Part shown: in pieces, positions 1 to 8,838 of the stretch
How the letters are laid out: every line of letters starts with the position of its first letter
Numbering within the stretch: the stretch's first letter is position 1
Assembly (NCBI RefSeq): GCF_001858025.1
Contig: NZ_LZQD01000006.1
Location: 236,184 to 300,183 of the forward strand
Origin: Trichormus sp. NMC-1
Lineage (GTDB): Bacteria; Cyanobacteriota; Cyanobacteriia; Cyanobacteriales; Nostocaceae
DNA: 64,000 nucleotides
Reading direction: 5' to 3'
Notes under the pieces: generated by a model
Told to the model about the DNA's origin: nothing
The model's input: the letters and a program-made list of their open reading frames with translations, nothing else
The model's database searches: none
Translations under genes and position numbers: made by a program

Positions 1-2
1 AA

Positions 3-101
3 AATATAATTAGCAATTGGTATGAAGTACAAAGGAATCTGTTTACTTCTGTTGTCCGTGAGCATATTTTTGCCAACCTTCGCAAGGATGCCATTATCTA
101 G
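3..101 (+). pseudogene. 3' end of an unidentified reading frame at the window edge
   Basis: An open frame enters from the left edge and stops at 99-101. It reads like protein (for example WYEVQRNLFTSVV followed by REHIFANLRKDAII) rather than random translation, but I do not recognise the family. It may be the end of a gene mostly outside the window or a remnant. Confidence 0.25.
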
Positions 102-151
102 ACTACATAGATGATATTTTTTGTCAATGCGTAAGTCCTAATATCTTTCTA

Positions 152-385
152 TTATATTTAGATGAAATAGAATCCCTGGCTCATAAAGCAGGATTAACAC
201 TTATTGAAACCAGAATATTCAATAATTCACTAACAAAGGGGGCATTAAACTTAGAATCTCTGCTCAATTTACTACCGCGTAACTGGGTTGATGCTATTGA
301 ACTATTCACTCAATCTCTTCCTCTACCTGTCAAAAAGAAGCTAAACGTTGCTCTAATTTCTTTATTAAATCGTCCATTGGGTTAA
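152..385 (+). pseudogene. C-terminal fragment of a SAM methyltransferase-like protein
   Basis: The frame ending with TAA at 383-385 translates to residues such as ESLAHKAGLTLIETRIFNNS and a terminal KKLNVALISLLNRPLG. This resembles the C-terminal part of class I methyltransferases of sugar clusters, where a predicted 'AxxAGL' helix precedes a lid region. No SAM-binding motif or start codon lies upstream: the same frame hits TGA at 59-61, and the bases around 121-140 (CAATGCGTAAGTCCTA) look like the end of a dispersed repeat common in Nostocales. I infer a 5'-truncated gene cut by a repeat. The family call is tentative. Confidence 0.4.
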
Positions 386-387
386 AT

Positions 388-495
388 TACAGCAGATTGC
401 AGGTAAATGAGGTATAAATATGAATTATAAAACTCTTGTGGTGTGGGCCGGACAGCCCGCTACAGGTGTACCTCACTCAGATGAAATCCGCTGTA
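388..495. repeat. About 108-bp fold-back element overlapping a gene 3' end
   Basis: The ends are TACAGCAGATT and AATCCGCTGTA, inverted repeats matching at 10 of 11 positions. Inside them lie ATGAGGTA and TACCTCAC in inverted orientation, and the middle carries a GGGC...GCCC hairpin. Similar ends occur at 24880-24985, 27298-27403 and 62741-62833. The right end overlaps the last codons and stop of the minus-strand glycosyltransferase that ends at 473. Confidence 0.6.
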
Positions 496-1612
496 TTTCC
501 AAGATATTTTTCGCCATATTATCCCAACTATAACCTCGTAATTCTTGGGAAAAAGACAATACTAACTGACTATAATCATCTTGATGCGATTGCCATTTTA
601 GCAGCAGTGTTGCTAAATTAACAGCATCATTAGGATTAAGAAGCAACAAGTCTTGTAACTCCTCTGGATAGCGTTCAGCCACCCCGGCATTAGCACTGAC
701 TATAGCAGGTATTCCACAACACAAGGCTTCATGCACCCCTAAACCATAAGCTTCATAACGAGTTGGAGCAACTAAACAATCAGCAGCTTGCAACAATTTC
801 GGCACATCAGCACGAAAACCCAAAAAATGAATATTAGAAATACCAGCATCAGCAGCGCGACGTTGCCATAGTGGTAGTTCTGCACCAACTCCAATCACTA
901 CCAATTCAGCATCCCAATTAGGGGATTTACATAACTGTTGCCATGCTGCAAATAGAGTATCAAATCCTTTGCGGCGATCGCTCAAGGCACCAATAAATAC
1001 TACAATTGCTTTATCTTCTGGCCATCCTAGCTGCTGACGTAGTGCTATTCTTTCTTCTGGAGTTGCTGGATAAAAGATTTGCGGTTCGATTCCATAGTAT
1101 ACTGTGTGCAGTTTTTGCTCAGGAATCGCTAATTTCTCAATCAAATCTTGTTTAGTACGGTCTGAATTCACAATAATTACCCGCGCAGAGTTTAATGCTT
1201 TTTTTTCTGCATCTAAAAACATTTGACGTGAAACCGAACCTTTCAACTGACGCAATAACCCAGCTTTATTATCAGGTTGGTAAGCTGCATGAACATAATG
1301 CACCCAGTTCACATCTGGCCATTGACAATTACCACCATTGACCAAAACTCTACCACCATTTGCAGCTAATCGCTGTGCTAAGATGCGTCCCCTTCTATTC
1401 AGTAAAGGACTGCTGAGTAGATAAGAATTCCTTAGCTTTGGTACTCGATGGAATTTAACATTAGGATAAGCTAACAACTCACTAGCTACCCGATGAGCTA
1501 CTAAATGTACTTGTTCACCTTGCCTTGCTAAGTAGTCAGCCAAAGCAAAATTGGCTCTGTCCATGCCACCAGTTTTAACAAAGTCACCTGTTACGAGCAA
1601 ATAAGACTTCAT
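473..1612 (-). CDS. Glycosyltransferase family 4 (GT-B fold)
   Basis: Predicted to transfer a sugar from an activated donor to a growing cell-surface polysaccharide at the cytoplasmic membrane face. It is 379 residues, normal for GT4. The N-terminal domain opens with a glycine motif (TGGMDRA, 14-20). The C-terminal donor domain carries a basic RRKG (213-216) and the E-x7-E motif EAYGLGVHE (287-295). The ATG at 1612 has an AAAGGA Shine-Dalgarno about 8 bases upstream. It is the most downstream gene of a minus-strand polysaccharide run. Oddities: the last residues (IQRISSE) and stop lie inside the fold-back element at 388-495, and its first 50 bases are repeated at 2565-2614. The sugar substrate is unknown. 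Confidence 0.88.
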   Translation of the reverse strand: MKSYLLVTGDFVKTGGMDRANFALADYLARQGEQVHLVAHRVASELLAYPNVKFHRVPKLRNSYLLSSPLLNRRGRILAQRLAANGGRVLVNGGNCQWPDVNWVHYVHAAYQPDNKAGLLRQLKGSVSRQMFLDAEKKALNSARVIIVNSDRTKQDLIEKLAIPEQKLHTVYYGIEPQIFYPATPEERIALRQQLGWPEDKAIVVFIGALSDRRKGFDTLFAAWQQLCKSPNWDAELVVIGVGAELPLWQRRAADAGISNIHFLGFRADVPKLLQAADCLVAPTRYEAYGLGVHEALCCGIPAIVSANAGVAERYPEELQDLLLLNPNDAVNLATLLLKWQSHQDDYSQLVLSFSQELRGYSWDNMAKNILEIQRISSE

Positions 1613-1674
1613 AGACCAATCCTTTCAGGAATTCTTTGACATTGAATTGGCGATCAGTATTGCAGTGGAATTGA

Positions 1675-2478
1675 TCAACTTTCAGAAAGGTCACTTTTCT
1701 TCTCTGCTACAATTAATACATTATAGGCTAATCCCATACCCCAATCACAAGACATATCCCATTGGTGTAGCTCACTGATTGTTTTATATAAAATATTATT
1801 CATGCGATTCATTCGATAGAAAGGCCACTCTAGCCAATTACAAATTGGGCTAAAAAAGCAGCCTCTACCTCGAATATGATAAATATTAAATAGCGGTTCG
1901 AGTAAAGCTTTAAGTTCAGGTATGGTGAAGTGATGATGCCATACTATATCGTGTTTCTGTTCAGCATATCCTAACTCTCTTCCACTTCCGCCCACAAGCT
2001 TGCTCACAGTGTTAAAAAGGGACGGAAACATCAGTCGAAAATTTGCTGGGTCTAAGAAATGAAAAAGACCCCTTGCGGGTACAGTTATGAGCAATTTTCC
2101 ATTATTTGCAAGAACTCTGTGAATTTCTTCTATCAGACAAGGACGAAGATCAAAGGGAATATGCTCTAAGACTTCAGTACAATTAACTGCGTCAACACTT
2201 GCATCTCTAATGGGCAGTCTATCAGCTGAATGATGATACAATTCAACTTCATCAATATCTTTGAGATTATCTTTTGCTAACTCAATTGCGTGGGGATTGA
2301 TATCGATACCATAAAGTTTTTTAACCCCCAACTCGCTGGCAAACTTGAGACCCAGCCCTACATTACACCCTACATCAAGGATACTTTCTGTATGTTCTGG
2401 CAAATAGTGCATTGTCAGATGAGGAGGTAGATCTGCAGAACGGGAATTTGTATTGGTGTGCTTTTTGAATTTGAACAT
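1675..2478 (-). CDS. Class I SAM-dependent methyltransferase
   Basis: 267 residues. Motif I is ILDVGCNVGLG at about 33-43, followed by the acidic motif GIDINPHAIE, and a Methyltransf_11-type centre (VNCTEVLEHIPFD). A predicted C-terminal lid region is aromatic-rich. It probably methylates a sugar or other intermediate of the surface polysaccharide, judged only by its position among glycosyltransferase genes. The gene is bracketed by two 50-bp copies of the start of the neighbouring glycosyltransferase gene (1563-1612 and 2565-2614), so it may have been inserted into an older wzy-glycosyltransferase junction. The acceptor is unknown. Confidence 0.85.
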   Translation of the reverse strand: MFKFKKHTNTNSRSADLPPHLTMHYLPEHTESILDVGCNVGLGLKFASELGVKKLYGIDINPHAIELAKDNLKDIDEVELYHHSADRLPIRDASVDAVNCTEVLEHIPFDLRPCLIEEIHRVLANNGKLLITVPARGLFHFLDPANFRLMFPSLFNTVSKLVGGSGRELGYAEQKHDIVWHHHFTIPELKALLEPLFNIYHIRGRGCFFSPICNWLEWPFYRMNRMNNILYKTISELHQWDMSCDWGMGLAYNVLIVAEKKSDLSES

Positions 2479-2564
2479 ATATCCAGGATTTTGTGTGATT
2501 ATATAAATGTTTAGCTACTACAATTCTGGACTAATCAAAGGCAAAATGACAATTTACCCAATCA

Positions 2565-2614
2565 ATGCCACCAGTTTTGACAAAGTCACCTGTTACGAGC
2601 AAATAAGACTTCAT
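2565..2614 (-). repeat. Orphan copy of a glycosyltransferase gene start (50 bp)
   Basis: These 50 bases match 1563-1612 at 49 positions. They encode the same first residues (MKSYLLVTGDFVKTGG) and then run into non-homologous sequence. The orphan ATG (2614-2612) overlaps the TAA stop of the upstream polymerase-like gene (2616-2614), an arrangement typical of translationally coupled genes. I infer that the glycosyltransferase gene once began here and that the methyltransferase segment was inserted with duplication of the start. Confidence 0.75.
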
Positions 2615-3981
2615 TACTGCACATCTAAGGGTTTTTGATCCAAAACATGATTAGCAGCTACAAATAATGCTGTATTCAGTAACCAAAACTCCATACCGCC
2701 CTGACTCATAAAAATAGGGTAGTTGAAAGTTAGCGCCACCACCCCAATATCATATGCAAAAATTAACCCTCCCCACAGTGCAAAATCTCCCAATTTGCGA
2801 TTGATAGCAATATTCCATGCTGTCTGACAAGCCCAATAAAGGGTAAAAATGTAAGCAAATATTAGTGGCACTCCCCCATCTAGCAACCATGCTGTCCACT
2901 GAATCTCTACCCAAATGGGTTGAGATACCAGGTCGGCATTGTCACCGAAATAGCCATTTATCATCCCCCAACGCCCCAAACCTGCGCCCAAAGGATATTT
3001 AGGTAATAAAATCTCAAAAGTATTTTGCAAAAACCCCCCTCTGTTTTGTTGGTAAATTTCTTGAGGAGAAGCAGCAAATAAGCTATTTATGCGTTTTAGT
3101 GTTGATTGTCCCCCAATGGCTATTGCCCAAAAAAATGTCCCTGCAAACAAGCCCGTCACGCCTGATATCATCGCTGTGGCACGGGCAACTTGACCTGTTC
3201 TGATTAAGACCATTGCCAAAACAACCATAGAAATAGCAGCCAATACCAAAATAGAACGAATTTGTGTTAAGTAGATACAAAATAAACCAATACCAGCACT
3301 ACTAATACCAGCAATTCTTAAAATCGGGTTTTTATTTCTGAGCGCAAATGCAACCCCGAATAAAAGAGCATATAAACCTGAATTGGCTGCACCTCCCGGT
3401 ATATCAGTTAAACCCATTGGTCTATATACCTGTGCGCCATTAGCTAACGTGATTAATAAGTCCTCTCCACCAAAGGCGTTGTTTGTAATCCCAGTGGAAA
3501 CAGCTAACTGAAATTTATCCGGATAGTATACCTGTAACACCCCAACAATGGTACTCAATGTGTTAATTCCCCACATCAAAAACATTAAGCTTTCAAAAGC
3601 CTTGGGTGTAATTTTTAACCCTCTGACCCAAAAAAGAGGACTGAGAATAGCAAGATACATCGCTCCTTGAGCTAATCCTGCCGTTACCGAATTAATATAA
3701 GGATTTAGGCAGAACTGTAGCAGCATGATTGCTAGGACTATAATTGCTGGCTCAGTTGCTGGATGTTTTTGTTTTTCTGCTGTAGGTAGCCGCACTAATA
3801 AAAACAAACCAAGGGAAAAAGAAGCAATTCGCACGAGTACTCGGAAAACCCCGATTGGCGGAAATAAGAGTAATATTTGCAGGGAAAACTGTAACAAGAT
3901 GAAGGTGTGCGCCCATGTCCAGTTTAGTTTTGCAATTATAGGAGATGAAAGGGGTAAGTGCTGATCTGTTTTTAGAGCCAT
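2614..3981 (-). CDS. O-antigen ligase/polymerase-like membrane protein (Wzy_C type)
   Basis: 455 residues with roughly ten or more hydrophobic segments and one long extracytoplasmic loop in the second half, containing the GAGLGRWG and NGYFGDNADL region, as in the O-antigen ligase/Wzy superfamily. Members join or polymerise lipid-linked oligosaccharide units on the outer face of the inner membrane. The ATG is at 3981. It lies within the minus-strand glycosyltransferase run, consistent with polymerase of the locus. Whether it acts as polymerase or ligase cannot be told from sequence. Confidence 0.78.
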   Translation of the reverse strand: MALKTDQHLPLSSPIIAKLNWTWAHTFILLQFSLQILLLFPPIGVFRVLVRIASFSLGLFLLVRLPTAEKQKHPATEPAIIVLAIMLLQFCLNPYINSVTAGLAQGAMYLAILSPLFWVRGLKITPKAFESLMFLMWGINTLSTIVGVLQVYYPDKFQLAVSTGITNNAFGGEDLLITLANGAQVYRPMGLTDIPGGAANSGLYALLFGVAFALRNKNPILRIAGISSAGIGLFCIYLTQIRSILVLAAISMVVLAMVLIRTGQVARATAMISGVTGLFAGTFFWAIAIGGQSTLKRINSLFAASPQEIYQQNRGGFLQNTFEILLPKYPLGAGLGRWGMINGYFGDNADLVSQPIWVEIQWTAWLLDGGVPLIFAYIFTLYWACQTAWNIAINRKLGDFALWGGLIFAYDIGVVALTFNYPIFMSQGGMEFWLLNTALFVAANHVLDQKPLDVQ

Positions 3982-4172
3982 GTAATTAAGTAAAGTTATT
4001 TACTTTCTGAGGTAAAACAGGCATTGGTTTACGGCGAAGTTGTTTGAATAACTTCAAAGTCTGGTTTTTTTACAGGGAGATGATTGGATAATGCAAAAGG
4101 TAAAATAGGATTAGTCAAACTGCATAATAATCCAAAAAAAACCTGCCCAATCGTTAGCTATTCTGCCAAATT

Positions 4173-4886
4173 TTATAACTCAGAATTAATTTGACATTCA
4201 TAAATTATGGTATCGCATAAATATTCAGGAGCTAATCCAATTTTTGCACCTAATTTCTTAATCAACTTCCCTTTCCAAGTTCTGAGCGGGACTAAAACTC
4301 CTCTATATCTAACCAAAGCCAAATCATTACGCTCCGCTAGTTCAGCAATACCAGAAGGAAAATGATAACAAACATGATCTACATTTTCATTTTGCTGATT
4401 TTTCCAAAATGAATATATTCTTTGAAAATAAAATGGATTAGGCGTGGTTAAAATTAAATAACCTTCTGGAGTTAGATGCTGTTTGGCAAATCTAAATATA
4501 GCTCCAATATCTTCTAAATGTTCAATCACCTCACCAGCAACAATCAAATTAAATTTTTGCTCAAGTGAATTCTTTGTGATGTCACAAATTTCCACGTTAT
4601 AACCTGCTGCTTTTAATTTTTTTACCTCTTCTGCAAGTATATCAATACCCAAACAAGAAGCTGATGCATGACTAAGATTTTTATGTAACCAATTTGGTTC
4701 GCTTTCACTTTCAAGCGTATGGTTAACAACTCCAATATCTAATATATCCTTACCAGATGCAGCTGCAACTAAGTAAGCAATTCTATCTTCAATTGGTTCA
4801 TGCCAAGCATTTTTAAGTGTCTGTGTTCTCAACAGATGCGCTTCCGCTGAATTGGGATCTTTAGCATAGTCCTGCCAATGTTTCAT
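4173..4886 (-). CDS. SAM-dependent methyltransferase (UbiG-like)
   Basis: 237 residues from the ATG at 4886, chosen over a GTG at 4901 because GAGG lies at a suitable distance upstream of the ATG. Motif I is degenerate (ILDIGVVNHTLE), followed by LGIDILAEEV and the family's VAGEVIEHLED and LTTPNPF motifs. Proteins with this NPFYF-type motif are common in capsule and O-antigen clusters. It probably modifies a sugar or lipid intermediate. It follows the 4909 glycosyltransferase by 22 bases, so co-transcription is likely. Confidence 0.8.
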   Translation of the reverse strand: MKHWQDYAKDPNSAEAHLLRTQTLKNAWHEPIEDRIAYLVAAASGKDILDIGVVNHTLESESEPNWLHKNLSHASASCLGIDILAEEVKKLKAAGYNVEICDITKNSLEQKFNLIVAGEVIEHLEDIGAIFRFAKQHLTPEGYLILTTPNPFYFQRIYSFWKNQQNENVDHVCYHFPSGIAELAERNDLALVRYRGVLVPLRTWKGKLIKKLGAKIGLAPEYLCDTIIYECQINSEL

Positions 4887-4908
4887 ATAATATGTCCTCA
4901 CTACTAAA

Positions 4909-6045
4909 TTATATTGTTCTCACTAACGCGCAATATAGAGCTTCAAATTCTTCAACCAATCTTTGGGAATTAAATTTTGTTAAAACCGTTTCCTTTGCAG
5001 CTAATCTCATTTCTGAAAGGATTGAATTTTGCAAAATAGCCTTAGTGATTACCCCAGCTAAATTTTTACTACTAGTAGGGTCTTCTATGAATCCATTATT
5101 ACCAGAGGTAATCATCTCTGTAACTCCTCCACTATTGGAGCCAATAACAATTTTTTCCTTAGCCATTGATTCCAGAATAACTACTGGAAAAGGATCATTT
5201 TCAGCACAATGTACAACAATATCCATTGCTTCTAAAAATGACTCAGATTCTACATAACCAAGAATTTTGATGCGTTCTCGATCAGGATGGATTTCATGCA
5301 TTTGTTTTAGTTGATGAAAATATTCCTGTCCCCTGCCTAAAGATGGTTCACCAGCTATAAAAAAGTGAGAATTAGCTATAATATCTGGTGGCAGGTAGGA
5401 TATAGCATCTAAAAAACAGTGCTGTCTTTTCCATTCTTCAATCCGTCCTAAAATACCAATAGCGAATTCCGTATCAGCCAATCCCAATTCAGCACGTTTT
5501 GCAGTTCTTAAGTCTGGACGTTTCTCAAACCAATAATTTTCCAGCCCTAAAGCTATTGTGTGTGGCTTGGGGCTGAAAGTGAAGCCTTTATGTTGTTCAG
5601 CAATGAATTTTCCTTCCACAACAACCGCATCTGCGGGAAAAGTATGTGCTACACCTTTCCACCAACGCGCTGAACAGGGACCGTGATTAAACCAGAGGCA
5701 TTTTACACCAAGACCACGGCTCGCCAACCAAGCAAATTGATGGTAGTGAGCCATAGTAGTATGTATCAGACGGATTTTGTTCGCTTGAAGATATAGCCGT
5801 AGCCATGCAACGCTAGAAAAAAGCGACCTAAGACGCATTTGATGAATTTCTACAGGAATACTATCTGTCCTTAGCCCTTGACTAAATTTGCCATCAGTCC
5901 CACAAATTACCTTAGGCTGAAAGCAAACTGTCTCTGTCTTTAAGTGTCCTCGAATCAAGGCATCAAGCATCCTCTCAGCACCAGCCCTATCACCATGAGG
6001 ACATAAATATAGTATGGGGATTGGGTTATGAATTTCACTAATCAT
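4909..6045 (-). CDS. Glycosyltransferase family 4
   Basis: 378 residues. The N-terminal domain starts ILYLCPHGDRAGAERML, a typical GT4 acceptor-domain opening. The C-terminal domain has the ILGRIEEWKRQ donor-phosphate region and DPFPVVILE in place of the usual E-x7-E (first Glu replaced by Asp), followed by GSNSGGVTEMI. Predicted cytosolic or membrane-associated enzyme of surface polysaccharide assembly. It sits upstream of the 4173 methyltransferase. The conservative Glu-to-Asp change should still bind the donor nucleotide, but this is inference. Confidence 0.85.
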   Translation of the reverse strand: MISEIHNPIPILYLCPHGDRAGAERMLDALIRGHLKTETVCFQPKVICGTDGKFSQGLRTDSIPVEIHQMRLRSLFSSVAWLRLYLQANKIRLIHTTMAHYHQFAWLASRGLGVKCLWFNHGPCSARWWKGVAHTFPADAVVVEGKFIAEQHKGFTFSPKPHTIALGLENYWFEKRPDLRTAKRAELGLADTEFAIGILGRIEEWKRQHCFLDAISYLPPDIIANSHFFIAGEPSLGRGQEYFHQLKQMHEIHPDRERIKILGYVESESFLEAMDIVVHCAENDPFPVVILESMAKEKIVIGSNSGGVTEMITSGNNGFIEDPTSSKNLAGVITKAILQNSILSEMRLAAKETVLTKFNSQRLVEEFEALYCALVRTI

Positions 6046-6123
6046 AAAATTAAATCATGAAAAAATGACCACAAATTAACAACACAAATAAATTTCAAAG
6101 CCCTGAACAATAATTAGATAAAT

Positions 6124-7248
6124 TCATGCTGCTACCTCCTGCTTAACAACTTGAGAAAGCAAACTATACAGCCGATTTAATTGCTGTTGCGGATTGCAAA
6201 GATACTCAGCCCGTGCTTTACTCCCAGATGCTAAAGAGGCTCTTTCATGAGGACTAGAGATCAGTGTCCCTACAACCTGACTCAAAGCATCAATATCATT
6301 GGCTGCAACCAAACGCCCACAGGAATCATCAACAATATCCAAAGGTCCACCCAAAGCAGTTGTCACCACTGGCAAACCTGCATAAAGGGCTTCTATAAAA
6401 GCAATACCAAATGGTTCTGCTCCCGTATTCGGTTGACAGTGAATATCAGCAGCAGCTAACAAGTTTGGTACATCAGATCGTTGTCCTAAAAATAGCACAC
6501 GGTCGGCAATACCAAGTTCCTGTACTTGTACCTTTAGTTCTTCTAAATATTCAGCCTCATGGGAGCGTTGTACTCCCCCAGCTATCCAACATATCCAGCC
6601 AGGGATGTCACGTAATTGCCCCAAAGCTGAGAGTAACATACTTTGTCCCTTCCAGCGTTCCAAACGAGAGACTTGGATAATCACTATCGCATCTTCAGGT
6701 GTATTGAGTTCGGCTCTCACCGCATGACGATTTGAGGCATGATTATCAATATTTGGACAGGCTACAGGGTAGTAAAGGATATCGCTATAGGTTGAATAGA
6801 GTTTCGGCACAGATGCTTGAGTGTAACAACTATTCGCAATTACTAAATCTGGCGGTACTAACTTTGCCCAACGTTCCAGAGGGTGTTCACCATTAGGCAC
6901 ATCATGACACCAAAAGACTAATGGTAAATTGTTAGCTCTGACAACGGACCCAAAAATCGCTTGCGGCCAGCAAGAATGACAAATAACTAGATCAAATCCT
7001 TCTTGCTTCAATAGTTGCTGGAGTTGCTCCCTAGCTCGCCACACCGTCCAAGGACGACTTATTCGGACTTTGCCCAACAGATGCACCTTTGCACCTAAAT
7101 TTTGCAATTCCTTGGCCAATCTCCCCTCAAAGCATAGTGCAAAGTGATGCTGCATCTGTGAACATAAACTTTGCTCTTTTGCTAATGTCACCAGCAGCGT
7201 TTCTATCCCGCCAAATAAATTTCCCGCATAAACGTGCAGAACTTTCAT
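6124..7248 (-). CDS. Glycosyltransferase family 4
   Basis: 374 residues with GT4 layout: the N-terminal GGIETLL motif near residue 14, a central VSRLERWKGQ donor-binding strand and the E-x7-E motif EPFGIAFIE, then VVTTALGGPLDIV. It overlaps the upstream glycosyltransferase gene by four bases (7245-7248), indicating translational coupling. The likely role is addition of one sugar of the polysaccharide repeat unit. Donor and acceptor cannot be predicted from sequence. Confidence 0.88.
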   Translation of the reverse strand: MKVLHVYAGNLFGGIETLLVTLAKEQSLCSQMQHHFALCFEGRLAKELQNLGAKVHLLGKVRISRPWTVWRAREQLQQLLKQEGFDLVICHSCWPQAIFGSVVRANNLPLVFWCHDVPNGEHPLERWAKLVPPDLVIANSCYTQASVPKLYSTYSDILYYPVACPNIDNHASNRHAVRAELNTPEDAIVIIQVSRLERWKGQSMLLSALGQLRDIPGWICWIAGGVQRSHEAEYLEELKVQVQELGIADRVLFLGQRSDVPNLLAAADIHCQPNTGAEPFGIAFIEALYAGLPVVTTALGGPLDIVDDSCGRLVAANDIDALSQVVGTLISSPHERASLASGSKARAEYLCNPQQQLNRLYSLLSQVVKQEVAA

Positions 7249-8456
7249 AACAAATTCACTGATTTTGGTATACCTGCATAGTTGCGTTCTTGATGCAAAA
7301 CTTCTTCATAAAATTTAAAACTGCGTTGTGCCATAGTTGTGTGGTTAAAATATTCTGCTCGTTTGCGGCTTGCTGCTGCTAATCGATTACGCAAACCAGG
7401 TTCAGAAAGCAGACGTTGTGAAGCTTCAGCTAAAGCTATTGGGGTGTTAATGGGTACAGTTAAACCTTCTTGTTCATGCCTACTCACCCAAGGTACTCCA
7501 CTACAGGGAATATTGGCATTAATTACCGGACAACCACTAGCCATTGCTTCTACTTGCACTAATCCAAAACCCTCACTGCGGACATTAGAAGGAAACCAAA
7601 GACTGGTTGCAGCATGATAAGCACCGACAAGTTCATCCTCGTTTACATGACCTAACCAAACAATACGCTTGTCTACTCCCAATTTCTTAGCCAGACTTTT
7701 TAGTTCTTGCTCTAAAGACCCAACACCAATTATTACTAGTGTTCCTGCTACCATAGTGAGAGCTTCAATTGCTACGTGGAATGCTTTGTAATAGACTAAT
7801 CTACCAACTGCCAACCAAATTGGCCCAGGATATTGTTTCTTGAGATTGTGACTAAATGCGATCGCTCTTTGATTCGGCTGACTATAATTATAACCATCTA
7901 AACCAAGCGGCAGATAACTCAATTTATCACGATAAAAACGTAAAAATTTTGAGCCTTGAATATAGGGTGAACTGGTGGTTAAAACCTGAGAGCTTCTACT
8001 GTAAACTAGATGTTCAAATGGACGTAATCCATATTTCAAAACTTTCTGTTTAATAACGTCGCTGTGGTGGGTAATTACCAAAGGTACACGCCTATGCAAC
8101 ATTGTTAAAGCCATCAGCATTGTCGGATTGGGTGTATGCAGATGCAGTAAGGTATTTGGTTGTTTAGCTAGTTGACATACTTTTTTGGGAAGTTCTGGAC
8201 AGACATCAAATCTGGCTAATGATAACAGCCTACCCATCCTTGTCACACTAACATTACCATCCATCTCCTTTACAGTCTGGGTGCTGCTAGATAACTGTCC
8301 TTGCTGATTAAAAGCATTCACACAAACTACATGGACTTCTGCACCTAAAGCAGCCTGAGTTTGCGCTAGAGTTTGTACGTGTGTTTCTATCCCACCTCGG
8401 TCTGGAGGATAATATTTAGACAAATGGATAATCCGATAATTTGCTGTTTTCGGCAT
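7245..8456 (-). CDS. Glycosyltransferase family 4
   Basis: 403 residues from the ATG at 8456; an in-frame GTG at 8507 would add 17 residues, but family proteins begin near YRIIHLSKYYPPDRGGIE, just after the ATG. Donor-domain features are AVGRLVYYKAF and the E-x7-E motif EGFGLVQVE followed by AMASGCPVI. It is translationally coupled to the downstream glycosyltransferase by a 4-bp overlap. This is the promoter-proximal gene of the 0.5-8.5 kb minus-strand run. No obvious Shine-Dalgarno is seen. Confidence 0.86.
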   Translation of the reverse strand: MPKTANYRIIHLSKYYPPDRGGIETHVQTLAQTQAALGAEVHVVCVNAFNQQGQLSSSTQTVKEMDGNVSVTRMGRLLSLARFDVCPELPKKVCQLAKQPNTLLHLHTPNPTMLMALTMLHRRVPLVITHHSDVIKQKVLKYGLRPFEHLVYSRSSQVLTTSSPYIQGSKFLRFYRDKLSYLPLGLDGYNYSQPNQRAIAFSHNLKKQYPGPIWLAVGRLVYYKAFHVAIEALTMVAGTLVIIGVGSLEQELKSLAKKLGVDKRIVWLGHVNEDELVGAYHAATSLWFPSNVRSEGFGLVQVEAMASGCPVINANIPCSGVPWVSRHEQEGLTVPINTPIALAEASQRLLSEPGLRNRLAAASRKRAEYFNHTTMAQRSFKFYEEVLHQERNYAGIPKSVNLL

Positions 8457-8838
8457 GGTTTTAACATTAAAAGCAAAACGCCTGGTTAATAAAGGAAACA
8501 CGATCACGAGTCACTCTAGTGGAGTCCAGATAAACTGATTTATACTCTTCTGTATTTATGGAAATTCTTTAATGAGCAGCTAATGATTTTTGAAAAAGTA
8601 TAAATAAGATTGTCGTACTTTGATAAAGTATCGACTTTCCACCCTGAAATTTACACAATCTGATAATTTATGAATTTGAACAGATTGATATGACGTAGAG
8701 ATAGACAGACTAGTACCGCAGGGCGGAAGTCAAAAGTCAAAAGTCAAAAGTCAAAACGAAGACAGCATAAGATTGTTGGAGATTTAGAATGGTTGGTTTA
8801 TTTACGCCGTGCTGTACTAGCCTACGTAAGTCGGATGA
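8457..8838. other. Intergenic region with a heptamer repeat
   Basis: No gene seen. It contains four tandem AAGTCAA heptamers at 8727-8754. It is the likely promoter region for the glycosyltransferase run to its left, and it lies downstream of the exosortase gene. I see no convincing sigma-70 pair or terminator. Confidence 0.5.
8727..8754. repeat. Short tandem repeat, 4 x AAGTCAA
   Basis: Four perfect heptamers, one of several heptamer-type tandem repeats in the window. Such repeats are characteristic of heterocystous cyanobacteria. Confidence 0.85.
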
